A DNA stretch of 61,691 nucleotides from Aquamicrobium zhengzhouense. Its GTDB lineage: Bacteria; Pseudomonadota; Alphaproteobacteria; Rhizobiales; Rhizobiaceae. Shown piece after piece: positions 1-8,079 of this stretch. Below the pieces are notes generated by a model. The model worked only from the letters and a program-made list of their open reading frames with translations. It searched no databases and was not told where the DNA came from. A program made the translations under genes and the position numbers. The stretch lies in the NCBI RefSeq assembly GCF_016124105.1, contig NZ_JADGMQ010000019.1:1-61691 (forward strand). Direction: 5' to 3'. Within the stretch, counting starts at the first letter, position 1. Every line of letters starts with the position of its first letter.

Positions 1-98
1 GATCTGTTCTTCCGTGAACCGCTTCCGCTTCATCTGTCCGTCCTTCAATCGAGGCCGGACTCTAACTCCAGGTGGAGGAAAAACTCAGTGGCACGTCA
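1..98 (-). mobile_element. End of an IS3-family insertion sequence (cut by the window edge)
   Basis: Read on the minus strand, the sequence starts with a terminal-repeat-like end (TGACGTGCCACTGAG..., ending near 98). It then enters an orfA beginning with ATG at 33-31, whose first residues are MKRKRFTEEQI, the usual start of an IS3-family OrfA helix-turn-helix protein. Only 11 codons lie inside the window. The rest of the element would lie to the left. Confidence 0.75.
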
Positions 99-803
99 CT
101 TGAATATGCATGCTAACTCAAGCAGAGCAAGCTAATTTCCGATCCCGCTCCCAGAAGAAAACGAATTTGGGAGCGGGATCCCGCAGCAGGGGTTGGGCGG
201 ACCACCCACCACAACAAATCTATATCATGAATATCTTCAGAACTCCTAATTTTCCGATCTAACGGCAAGACCCGTGGATCGGATAAGACGAGTGACCTGA
301 GACCCGGCACGCTCTGCAGATTTTGGATAAAGTCCGTCGATCAGGGGGACAATACGACCATCACGGCTCGCGGAAAACTAGATGATCCGAATTCTGGAGG
401 GGCAGGAGGCGGGTGCGAAGAGGGCTGATTTAAGCCGCGAGCACGGCATCTCGGCAGCGACCTCCTAAACGTTCTAATGCGAAGGGAGGCGAGATGGAGG
501 TTTCTGGCGCCTATCGCCCAATGCTCTTGGGGAGACCTTTTGGGATGGCGTTCAGAACACTTGGATTTCAGGGTCGCACCACAGAAGGAACAGAAATTGA
601 ACTCTGCCAGCGGTTCGCACTCCTCAACCGTCAGCCTGAGATGGTCCGGCCGAGACGTCCAACACGCCATCTTGCTTCCAGTCTTCGGCGTCTAGATTCC
701 GCACACGAGCAAGGAAAACCCTGTGGAAGTTGTTGATCTTAGAGGTCAGCCACTGATGCTGGAGGGGCTAGTCTCGCTCGTCTTCCGGATCGACATTAGT
801 CAT
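99..803. other. No recognisable gene
   Basis: Short open frames on both strands overlap one another and have no start signals or family resemblance. I see nothing here that I would annotate. It is probably decayed DNA between mobile elements. Confidence 0.5.
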
Positions 804-1300
804 TTAGACCGAGATACGGCAATCGCGCCGCGTGGGGAGTTCCTCCCACTCGAGGGGGTAGCCGAACTCTTGCTCGAAGGCTTGCCGTTGTTCTTGGAGT
901 AAGAGAAATAAGGCCTTCGCTTGGTCGCCAGCGATGTATAGTTCCGTCCTGACCTGTCGCTTCGGCGGATCATTACGCTTCAAGGTTGAAGCCGGTCCGA
1001 CCAATAGAATAGCCCATCCACGACTGCGGCTGAGGTTTGAGGCCACCGGAAAAAGCACCTGCAGCTTGGTCAAGCGCCTGATGAAACGGGCCCCAATAGG
1101 CTCGCTGTTTCACCCGCGTGTCAGACAGTTCCGCTTCGTCGATGGCTCTCGCGGCCTGCGCTAGCGAGCGAGACCAGTCGTTCGGCTTGGAAACGATGTT
1201 GAATTTGGGTGCAGCGGGCGAGTCCCCGATCCTCCACAGCTCAACCTCCAATCCGAAGAACCGGAAGCGTGTCGCACCAATCGGGCAAAACTTCCCTATA
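804..1300 (-). pseudogene. DUF4268-domain protein, C-terminal relic with a frameshift
   Basis: Two overlapping minus-strand frames together read as one DUF4268 domain. The upstream frame carries the VELWRIGDS and APKFN..SKPNDWSR signatures. The downstream frame carries RTELYIAGDQAKA and ends with PLEWEELP..RDCRI. The shift from one frame to the other falls near 965-990. The reading continues upstream past 1251 without a start codon, so the N-terminal part, which in this family often has nuclease-like character, is missing. DUF4268 proteins are commonly found in restriction and defence neighbourhoods. That role is family knowledge and is not shown here. Confidence 0.7.
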
Positions 1301-1467
1301 CGCGTGCGCGCGCACTGGAAATGTTAGGGGTCAACTGCGTCACGCGAGCACAATCAATAACTTCGCTGTCATTCATGCGTCATCAGTGCGTCACCCCGCG
1401 TTACGCGCCAATGCCGTTCGATCTCCCTGATCTTAGAGCCTGCACATGAGATGGACACCCAGAGGCT

Positions 1468-2057
1468 ATGGCGTCGAGCGTCGCACCAGCGGTCGATGAC
1501 GAGCGGCTGACCTGGCCCGAGCGCGAGATGGTTCGCCAACTCAGCGAAAAGCTCTACGGCCGGCTCCACGAAAGACCCAACCATGAGCGATTTGGTCTGG
1601 ACGTCGAAGCTGGTCGAAAGGCGCTGGCTGAAGCGGTTGCGGTGCTGCGGCGGCTGCCGGAGCCCCGGCGACAGGGCTTCTTCCACAGCTGGCCCCGGTA
1701 CAGCTACGAGTTCGCCGACCTTGTCGAGCAAGAGCCGCGGCAAACGTCGCTACCGCCGCCATCGCCAATAGCGATAAGCCAGATGGAGGAGACACTCAGC
1801 AGGACGGTGGGTCTCGACCCGGTCGACGGCAAGATCGTCTGGTTGCGCGCCTAAACGCGCCGTGGAAGGCGATCTGTTGGAAGGTCGGGCTGCAGCGCTC
1901 GGCTGCCAATGAACGCTGGCTCTATGCGCTCTGCGTCATCCCCATGAAGCTCAATCGCCAGCAGGTACCGAAGAACCGCTCGCGGCGCTATGTCATCGCG
2001 CGGGTGCGAGATCATGCACACATCCGTTCCGATGGCATCACGACAACGTCTTGTTAA
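1468..2057 (+). pseudogene. DUF6362-like phage-type protein, frameshifted
   Basis: The first frame (1468-1854) has a WPEREMVRQ start region, an RRLPEPRRQGFFHSWP segment, a PPSPIAISQMEE segment and ends at DGKIVWLRA. The reading resumes in another frame at about 1857 with APWKAICWKVGLQRSAANE and runs to a TAA at 2055-2057. This order (RLP...W, PPSP.AI..M, W..A, then a helix-turn-helix-like tail) resembles the phage-associated DUF6362 family. A single indel near 1852-1857 separates the halves, so it is probably inactive. The family name is a memory-based match without a search. Confidence 0.5.
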
Positions 2058-2326
2058 CTATCTTGCCTCACCTTGAAGTTGTCGATTAGTTGCTCGTTCG
2101 ACCCAATACGGTGGCGCATGCCCATCATCCAATCCTTGCGCCGCCGTTTCTTCCACGCAGTATCAGTTCCAACGCACGGCCAAACGTACCTCAAGCGGGT
2201 CGAACCTAACCGCGCGTACTCCGCAGGCGGACGTTTTGCTAAGCTTTGAATCAAAGCCGATCATATGTATTTGCGATCTGTTCAGCGTCGGTGCCGCATA
2301 GTTTTTCCAGGGGCGATGGAGAAAAC
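2058..2326. other. Intergenic, nothing recognised
   Basis: No gene, repeat or regulatory site that I can support. Confidence 0.5.
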
Positions 2327-2518
2327 ATGCAAAGCGATTATGTGGCTGCCCGCATCCATCTCGAAAGAGCCCTCAAACAACTGCAAGGTGAAGACAAAGT
2401 TAGCGTCCGGGCCCGCGAGGCCTTGGATCTGTTGATTGAGGCGGTTGTCGTTGCGCAGCACCGCCGAAAGCCGGCGAACGTTGTATGGCTCCCGACAAGC
2501 AGGAAAACCAGACGCTGA
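2327..2518 (+). CDS. Small hypothetical protein, 63 aa
   Basis: An ATG start preceded by a GATGGAG ribosome-binding-like stretch gives a compact, mostly helical 63-residue protein. It starts MQSDYVAARIHLERALKQL and has a hydrophobic heptad-like middle (ALDLLIEAVVVAQ) and a basic end. A longer in-frame start at 2246 lacks a binding site and adds an unlikely N-terminus. I recall similar small proteins of unknown role in rhizobial genomes, but I assign no function. It stands alone between decayed genes. Confidence 0.5.
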   Translation: MQSDYVAARIHLERALKQLQGEDKVSVRAREALDLLIEAVVVAQHRRKPANVVWLPTSRKTRR

Positions 2519-3129
2519 TGTTGGCTTTATATGCAACTGCGTAGCATAGCGAAGAATGTCCGCCGGACACTTTTCGAACGGACAAAACCGGCTCGTTTGG
2601 GGTAGATTCTGGCTACGCTCAGGAACGGTCTGGGCATTAATGACTGGCGACGAGCACTACAGGGAGCCGACCGTCGCTTAGAACAAGACAAAGCGCGAAG
2701 TCGCCGACGAGGTTGAAAAGGCCGGACAGGAGATAATGCACAAAGCCGGTTGATACCGTCGGATCAGGAGAACCCACTGGGGCCGTGCACTTCGAGTGCG
2801 AGCTTTCGATCGGGACCTGAGACGCGCGAATGGCATTATGGCCAGCGGCATATGAAAAGCCGCACCTACAGGTTGGATACATGGCCTCACCAACCAGCAG
2901 AAGCAAAAGGCTCAAAGAATCCCCAGCCAACGGAGAGCCGTCCATACACGGCCCCGAAGCGGCCGCGCAAATTCGCAGCGGGGCTGGGTTGCCCAGCATC
3001 GCGTTGCCTGAACTAGGACAGCCTGTTCGGCGCCCGGTTTACCGTCTCATTTTGCGCAAGCGGAACGGCAAGCGGGATCGTATCACCATGCCTGCGCCAG
3101 CCCTTGCCTCACCCGACGTTCGTCTATCC
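2519..3129. other. Gene-poor stretch downstream of the metal ATPase
   Basis: Two overlapping open frames around 2750-3016 look peptide-like (one begins MKSRTYRLDTW at 2852), but neither has a family match I recognise. A further readable scrap near 2688-2755 (REVADEVEKAGQEIMHKAG then stop) may be the end of a lost gene. I treat the whole stretch as remnants. Confidence 0.4.
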
Positions 3130-5121
3130 CTAGACTGTGCCCCTGGGGATTTTCCTTCGGTAAGCTTCCCTTCGGACCGACGGCGTTTGTCGACCTGGCT
3201 GGTGAGGCCGTTTGCTGGCACCCGTCGCGGGCTTGTCGTTGGACCCAGCAAGCAAGCGCAGGCCGTTGAGAACGACCAGAACCGTACCACCCTCGTGGCC
3301 GATAACAGCGAGGGGCAATGGCAAGTCAAAGAACAGACCGCCCGTCACGAGGACGGCCATGGCGATGAGTGCGAAGGTCAGGTTCTGCTTGATGATACGG
3401 GCGGTGCGCTTTGCAAGTCGCTGGGCTTCCGCGAGTTTGGTCATATCTTCGGAAAGGAGCGCAACGTCTGCTGCCTGCAAGGCCACATCGGAACCTGCCG
3501 CACCCATGGCAATGCCGACATCGGCCCGCGCGAGGGCAGCCGCATCGTTCACGCCGTCCCCGACGAAGGCCACTTTGCCCGTCTCAGCAAGTTTGCCGAC
3601 CATGCGCACCTTGTCTTCCGGCAGCATGTCGGCGTGGATTTCCTCACTACGCAGGCCGAGTTCCTCGCCGATCCGCAGAGCGACGGGACGACGATCACCG
3701 GTCATCATGACGATCCGAGACACACCTCCAGCGCGCAACGACGCAAGTGCTTCTGGAGATGTGGCACGAGCCTGATCCGCAACGGTGATCGCCCCGAGGA
3801 CGCTTGTGCCTTTGCCGAGGTAGATAACGGTCTTCGTTTCCGCAGCAAGCGCTGCGAGCGCGGGATGGTCGATCGAGGCTGACATTTGCGCGGCAAGACG
3901 CGGGTTGCCCGCCCAAACCTGTCCGCCCTGATATTCGCCAACAATCCCGGCGCTCGGACGGGTGACGACATTGGCGACAGTGACAGGTGGGATGGAACGA
4001 TCAGCAGCCTCCCGCCGGATAGCTGCCGCGCTGTGGTGCTCGGAATGCGCCTCGAGACCCGCAAGCAGCGCCAGGAATGCCTCCTCGTTTCCGTCAATCG
4101 CTACCACTTGATTGACTGCGGCCTTGCCCGTCGTCAGCGTTCCCGTCTTGTCGAAGGCAAATGTGTCGACGGTAGCGAGGGTCTCTAGTGCGGCACCACC
4201 TTTGAACAGCACACCGCGCCGGGCAGCAGCCGACAGCGCCGAAAGGATTGCGGCGGGAACGGAGATCACAACGGCGCAAGGGCTGGCGGCAACGAGCAGG
4301 GTCGCGGATTTGTAAAGCGCTGACTCCCAGTCGCGCCCGAGCCAGTAGAAGACCGCGAACGCGAGCGCGGCGGCGATCAAGACGCCGACCGTGTAACGCT
4401 GGCCGAACCACGCGCTGAAACGCTCGGACGGGGCCTTTGCCGCCTGCGCTTCCGTCACCAGCTGGATCATGCGGGCGACGGTGCTCTCTTCGACACGCTT
4501 GGTGATCTCAACTTCGAGCACGCCGTCAAGGTTTACCGTCGCTTCGAATACCTGCGCGCCGGGGTCCTTGCTGACAGGAATGGACTCGCCGGTGATGCTG
4601 GCTTCATCGAGTGATCCCCTTCCGCCGACAATGATGCCATCGGCAGGGACGCGCGCGCCGGGTCGTAAGACAACCACGTCATTGACACGCAAGCTGCTTG
4701 CCGGAACCTCTTCGACCTCCCCGTTCGGGCGCTTGAGCAGCGCGGTTTCGGGGCGCAACGCCATCAGCGACTCCACCGCGCGCCTCGCGCGGCCAAGAGC
4801 CTGTGCTTCGAGCGTCGTGGATACGCTGAAGAGGGTGAGGAGGACCGCACCTTCAAACGGCGCGCCGACGGCAGCAGCAGCGACCGCCGCCACGACCATC
4901 AGAAGGTCAATGTCGAGCACCTGCTCGCGCCATAAGGTTTCAAGCGCCCGCCAGGCGGCAGGGAGACCGCCGGCAAGATAGACGACGGCAAGTCCAACGG
5001 AAGACATCAGCGCAGCGACATCGCCCTCGAGTGGCCAGATTCCCGCGATGGCGAGCATCATGCCCGCGACCGCTATCCCGGTGAGAATGGTGGATAAGTC
5101 GAATGTGAATCTCGTCCGCAT
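3130..5121 (-). CDS. P1B-4-type heavy-metal exporting ATPase
   Basis: A 663-residue inner-membrane P-type ATPase that should pump a transition metal out of the cytosol. It has the phosphatase loop TGES (177-180), the transmembrane metal-site motif SPC (280-282), the phosphorylation motif DKTGT (D324), SEHH in the nucleotide-binding domain, TGDR, GDGVND, and HEGGT in a late membrane helix (about 609-613). SPC together with HEGGT marks the P1B-4 subgroup, whose members export Co2+, Fe2+ and sometimes Zn2+ or Cd2+. No N-terminal metal-binding domain precedes the first helix, as is usual for this subgroup. The start has a GGGAGCAGGG ribosome-binding stretch. It is the one intact gene among relics and may be cargo of the mobile region. 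The exact metal cannot be read from sequence. Confidence 0.9.
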   Translation of the reverse strand: MRTRFTFDLSTILTGIAVAGMMLAIAGIWPLEGDVAALMSSVGLAVVYLAGGLPAAWRALETLWREQVLDIDLLMVVAAVAAAAVGAPFEGAVLLTLFSVSTTLEAQALGRARRAVESLMALRPETALLKRPNGEVEEVPASSLRVNDVVVLRPGARVPADGIIVGGRGSLDEASITGESIPVSKDPGAQVFEATVNLDGVLEVEITKRVEESTVARMIQLVTEAQAAKAPSERFSAWFGQRYTVGVLIAAALAFAVFYWLGRDWESALYKSATLLVAASPCAVVISVPAAILSALSAAARRGVLFKGGAALETLATVDTFAFDKTGTLTTGKAAVNQVVAIDGNEEAFLALLAGLEAHSEHHSAAAIRREAADRSIPPVTVANVVTRPSAGIVGEYQGGQVWAGNPRLAAQMSASIDHPALAALAAETKTVIYLGKGTSVLGAITVADQARATSPEALASLRAGGVSRIVMMTGDRRPVALRIGEELGLRSEEIHADMLPEDKVRMVGKLAETGKVAFVGDGVNDAAALARADVGIAMGAAGSDVALQAADVALLSEDMTKLAEAQRLAKRTARIIKQNLTFALIAMAVLVTGGLFFDLPLPLAVIGHEGGTVLVVLNGLRLLAGSNDKPATGASKRPHQPGRQTPSVRREAYRRKIPRGTV

Positions 5122-5173
5122 GCCCTGCTCCCTGCATGTTCAGCATGCCTAGCGCATTAAATGCAGTTTTAAT

Positions 5174-5191
5174 ATTGCATTTTTTTGCAAT
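5174..5191. promoter_or_regulatory. Palindrome upstream of the metal ATPase
   Basis: ATTGCA-6 nt-TGCAAT is a perfect inverted repeat 53 bases upstream of the ATPase start. It overlaps a second one (ATGCA at 5161-5165 with TGCAT at 5176-5180). The surroundings are AT-rich, unlike the gene. It is a likely operator or promoter region for a metal-responsive repressor, but no regulator gene is adjacent. Confidence 0.4.
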
Positions 5192-5366
5192 CGTTTTTAT
5201 CTGTTCGCCATCCAAGACGCAGGAGCGATGGGGCGAGCGATGAAACAGGTTTCAAACAAGCTATTCGTGTCGCCACAGGTGACGCGTAGCGAGTTGGTTT
5301 CCGCGAAGGCGACAGGGATTGCTGCCATCATCTGGCCTGACCCCATAGGGTGGTCCAGTTTTAGTC

Positions 5367-5557
5367 TTAATGCATGATCGGCTTTTGGGCCATCGCCTGT
5401 GCCGATGATGGAGCCGATCCGCGCCCTGGCGCAGGCCAGATGATGGCCTCCGGTGCCGGCGGCTTGTAGCCGAGCGATGAGTGAGGCCGCTCGGTATTGT
5501 AGTAGTGCCGCCATGCCTCGGCGAGGCTGTAGAAGATCTCACCGTTGCGCGTTCTTA
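5367..5557 (-). pseudogene. IS3-family OrfB, C-terminal remnant
   Basis: The minus strand encodes RTRNGEIFYSLAEAWRHYYN followed by TERPHSSLGYKPPAPEA, the hallmark end of an IS3-family integrase-type transposase. The stop codon is at 5367, and an IS-end-like sequence follows to about 5338. The catalytic core is missing. The coding sequence breaks off at about 5557, where a fragment of an unrelated gene begins. Confidence 0.8.
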
Positions 5558-5817
5558 ACGGCCTTGCCAGCTCCAATGTGACGGGGCGCCGCGTCAATTA
5601 TCCCCTCGCTCGCAAAAAAGTCACGGTGAGCGACGTTCATCGTTTCTGGGCGGCGCAACCGTTCGATCTCCAGTTGGAGCCGTGGCAAGGAAACTGTGAC
5701 CTCTGTTTCCTTAAGGGACCAAAAATCCGTCAGCGCATCATCCGTGAAAAGCCAGAGATTGCTCACTGGTGGGCGTCGAATGAAACCCCGGAAAAGGGAA
5801 AGAACCTGCGGGGATGA
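5557..5817 (+). pseudogene. Fragment of a PAPS-reductase-like gene
   Basis: This stretch encodes TGRRVNYPLARKKVTVSDVH, then WQGNCDLCFLKGPKIRQRI and ETPEKGKNLRG. It is a close but diverged match to residues from roughly 165 to 250 of the intact PP-loop protein at 59497-60381. It has no start, and its end is abrupt: a substitution creates TGA where the intact copy has TGG. It was cut on the left by the IS3 remnant and on the right by the IS21 remnant. Confidence 0.8.
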
Positions 5818-5823
5818 TGGAGT

Positions 5824-5899
5824 GGCTGCACATCTGCAGGAAGCGGCGATTGTAGCGCCGATCCTTGCCGATGAAGATCGTCTCGACCGCTGTCTTCAT
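5824..5899 (-). pseudogene. IS21 istA, middle fragment beyond the IS110 insertion
   Basis: On the minus strand this reads MKTAVETIFIGKDRRYNRRF then LQMCSH, the segment of IstA that follows the GIYDN motif. It continues the reading of the istA portion at 7215-7808 once the inserted element is removed. The rest of istA and all of istB are missing. Confidence 0.75.
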
Positions 5900-5934
5900 G
5901 TTATGGGATGGACGCCTCCCACCGAACCTTCAGA

Positions 5935-6966
5935 ATGAAAGGCCAACTAAAGGAGGAAGTCACGCTATTCGAACTGCTAGCAATCGATCTGGGAAAGGCG
6001 TCATTCCATCTGCACAGTATCTCTCCGGATGGCACTATTCTTTCGCGCAAGGTCAGCCGATCGAAGTTGGCTGAGACAGTGGGAGCCATCGCTCCAAAGA
6101 CTGTTGCGATGGAAGCTTGTGCCAGCGCTCATCATTGGAGGCGCCAATTCAAGGACGATGGGCGAGAAGTCCTCCTGATTAATCCTCGCTTCGTGAAGCC
6201 CTTTGTGCGCGGTTCCAAGAACGATGCGGTTGACGCAGCGGCGATCTACGAAGCCGCAACGCGCCCGACTATGCGGTTTGTACCGGTCAAGTCGACCGCG
6301 CAGCAGGATCTCCAGTCGCTCCATAGAATACGAGAACGTCTGATCGTTCAGCGTACCTCGCTGATCAATCACGCAAGAGGCCTGCTCGCTGAATATGGGG
6401 TCGTTTTACCGCAGGGACCATGGCGTTTTGCCGCCCAAGCTCCCTTGGCCGTCCAGAATGCGGCTCTTTCCGATCTCGGGCGCGAGTTATTCCTCGAACT
6501 CCTTGACCAGCTCACTGATGTAAATGGGAGGGTCGCCAAACTCGCCAGAAAGATCAGCGAGATTTGCCGTGAACGAGAAGATTGCCGCCGTCTGTCCGAA
6601 CTGCCAGGCGTCGGTCCGATCATCGCAACGGCACTCGTCGCTAGCGTTGAGGACGGAAGTCACTTCAAATCAGGGCGAGAACTGGCAGCTTGGATAGGGC
6701 TGGTCCCGCGACAATACACGACTGGCGGCAAACCACGCCTTGGCGGAATTGGCCGTCGAGCTAACCATTATTTACGTCGCCAGATGATCCACGGAGCACG
6801 TGCAGTTATCAGCCGACTTGCCAGTCACGACGATCGCCGATCTCAATGGCTGAAAGAGCTCGTCGCTCGCCGGGGATTTAATAAAGCGATCGTTGCGCTT
6901 GCCAACAAGACTGCACGGATAGCATGGGCATTACTAACGCGACAGGAGCGCTATTCCGCACAATAG
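5935..6966 (+). CDS. IS110/IS1111-family transposase
   Basis: A 343-residue DEDD-type recombinase. The N-terminal RuvC-like domain has LAIDLGKASFHLH, VAMEACASAHHW and SKNDAVDAAAIYE, supplying the D, E, D, D acidic residues. The C-terminal domain has LSELPGVGPIIATAL, then AAWIGLVPRQYTTGGKPRLG and GRRANHYLRR, the transposase-20 fold with its conserved serine region. Length is normal for the family and the frame is intact, so the element may be active. An alternative ATG at 5908 lies inside the terminal repeat. I prefer 5935. These enzymes work with a structured guide RNA encoded by the element. Confidence 0.88.
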   Translation: MKGQLKEEVTLFELLAIDLGKASFHLHSISPDGTILSRKVSRSKLAETVGAIAPKTVAMEACASAHHWRRQFKDDGREVLLINPRFVKPFVRGSKNDAVDAAAIYEAATRPTMRFVPVKSTAQQDLQSLHRIRERLIVQRTSLINHARGLLAEYGVVLPQGPWRFAAQAPLAVQNAALSDLGRELFLELLDQLTDVNGRVAKLARKISEICREREDCRRLSELPGVGPIIATALVASVEDGSHFKSGRELAAWIGLVPRQYTTGGKPRLGGIGRRANHYLRRQMIHGARAVISRLASHDDRRSQWLKELVARRGFNKAIVALANKTARIAWALLTRQERYSAQ

Positions 6967-7214
6967 ACATTTGCCAATCGTTGTCTATGAGGCAATGATG
7001 AATGCGAGGTAAGAACTGATGGCGTAACGGCACGGACCGCAGCTTCAGATCCTGATCTATGACAAGGCCACAGAGGTCGATCATGTTATGAGGACAGAGG
7101 TAGCGGACTCCATCAAGGCCAGGAGCGTGATCGCTCCAGCGATAGGCCGGATAGATTCACGCATCCAATGCCGAGTGCCGCCAAATGTTCGTCTCGCCCG
7201 GGAGGCGTCCATAG
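6967..7214 (+). ncRNA. Candidate bridge (seek) RNA region of the IS1111-type element
   Basis: This 248-base stretch between the transposase stop and the right end has no credible gene. In IS1111-group elements the target-guiding RNA is encoded on this side. The sequence contains TCATGTTATG (7081-7090), exactly the 10 bases that span the left junction of target and element (5896-5905). That is what a guide loop should contain. The RNA ends are not known, and I have not folded the sequence. Confidence 0.5.
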
Positions 7215-7808
7215 ATTGTCGTAGATGCCGCGCGTGCAGGTTCCACGAAAGAAAGCGAAGGCCCGGTCGTGGGCGTCGAACACCATCTCTTGCGTCTCGC
7301 GTGGATAGACCCGCGCGAACATCATGCGGCTGTGGCAGAGCCTGACATGCGCGACCTTCACGGTCACCGTCACCCCGTCCAGCACCACGATCTCGTGGCT
7401 CCAGTCGAATTGGTAGGCCTCGCCCGGCGCGAAGAATAGCGGCACATAGGCATCGTTCGTTACCGACCCCTGTGCCTTCGCCCAACTCCTGGCGTAGCGC
7501 CGCACCGCGTCGTAGCTGCCCTCATAGCCAAGGCCACGCAGTTCCTCGAAGATGCGGATCAGCGTCAGCCGTTCGCGCTCCGGCTTCACCCGGTTGTCAC
7601 TCAGGAACCCGTCGATTTGCTCGCGCCAGGGATCTATCCGCGGCTTCGGTTGCCGTGCCCGCTCATAGCCAAAGGCCGTTTCATCCGAGCGAAGGATCTT
7701 GCGCACCGTGTTGCGCGACACATGCAACTCGCGGCTGATGCGCTTTACCGACCATCCCTGAACATGAGAGGCCCGCCTTACCCTGGCTATCGTATCCACT
7801 GACTTCAT
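7215..7808 (-). pseudogene. IS21-family istA, 5' part, interrupted
   Basis: The first ~198 codons of an IstA transposase. They encode an N-terminal helix-turn-helix region (WSVKRISRELHVSRNTVRK), then YEGSYDAVRRY, a DDE-domain start with GEAYQFDWSHE, and FFRGTCTRGIYDN, where the IS1111-type element interrupts the frame. The remaining piece at 5824-5899 continues the reading. No istB is present. This IS21 copy is what cut the upstream nirK copy. Confidence 0.85.
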
Positions 7809-7862
7809 CCCCTGGCCATCCGTTCAAAAGCTGAACGATGGGCCCATCTCAATTAAAATTGG

Positions 7863-7919
7863 GGGGTCAAAATTGGATGCCGATTACCCCAAATACGGGG
7901 TCAAATTTGCACGCCGAAA
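7863..7919. repeat. Terminal direct repeats of the IS21 element
   Basis: Two 23-base units in the same orientation (7863-7885 and 7897-7919) both follow the pattern GGGGTCAAA-TTG-A-GCCGA. IS21 elements carry such multiple terminal repeats as transposase-binding sites. The element probably ends near 7925. Confidence 0.6.
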
Positions 7920-7925
7920 CACACA

Positions 7926-8009
7926 ACCGCACATGTGATCGTGGATGGCGAATGGGACGACGATCTGATGACGCAGGTCGAGGCGCCAGGGCCGATCGCC
8001 ACACACTGA
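7926..8009 (+). pseudogene. nirK: 3' tail of a copper nitrite reductase gene (nirK relic)
   Basis: The last 27 codons before a TGA at 8007-8009 read TAHVIVDGEWDDDLMTQVEA, then PGPIATH. A C-terminus of the type GEW-DDLM-QV-APGPI is characteristic of NirK proteins. The position directly before nirV is the usual one for nirK. The IS21 end at about 7925 removed everything upstream. An intact but different nirK lies at 13825-14964, so this relic shows an earlier second copy. Confidence 0.7.
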
Positions 8010-8035
8010 CCGCTTTATCTGACAGCAGACGCAAC

Positions 8036-8061
8036 GGCCCGCTTTCACCCGAAGGCGGGCC
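8036..8061 (+). terminator. Hairpin terminator after the nirK relic
   Basis: An 11-bp stem (GGCCCGCTTTC with GAAGGCGGGCC, one G-U pair) with an ACCC loop, followed by ATTATTTT. It sits between the old nirK stop and the nirV ribosome-binding site, so some read-through into nirV would have been needed. Confidence 0.65.
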
Positions 8062-8079
8062 ATTATTTTGGAGAGAGAT

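Larger units (their letters stand above)
5900..7214 (+). mobile_element. IS110-family element of the IS1111 group
   Basis: About 1.3 kb inserted into istA. Near the ends lies a perfect 13-bp inverted repeat, ATGGACGCCTCCC at 5908-5920 and its complement at 7200-7212. Subterminal inverted repeats of this kind are typical of the IS1111 group and absent from the IS110 group. The transposase sits near the left end and a 248-base non-coding stretch lies to its right, again the IS1111 arrangement. The outer borders are inferred by rejoining the istA reading frame (GIYDN then MKTAVET), so they could be off by a few bases. Confidence 0.85.

Noticed and set aside
2830..3882. 350-codon plus-strand open frame
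   Set aside because: It lies opposite the P1B-4 ATPase gene, has no family resemblance and no start signal. It is a high-GC antisense shadow.
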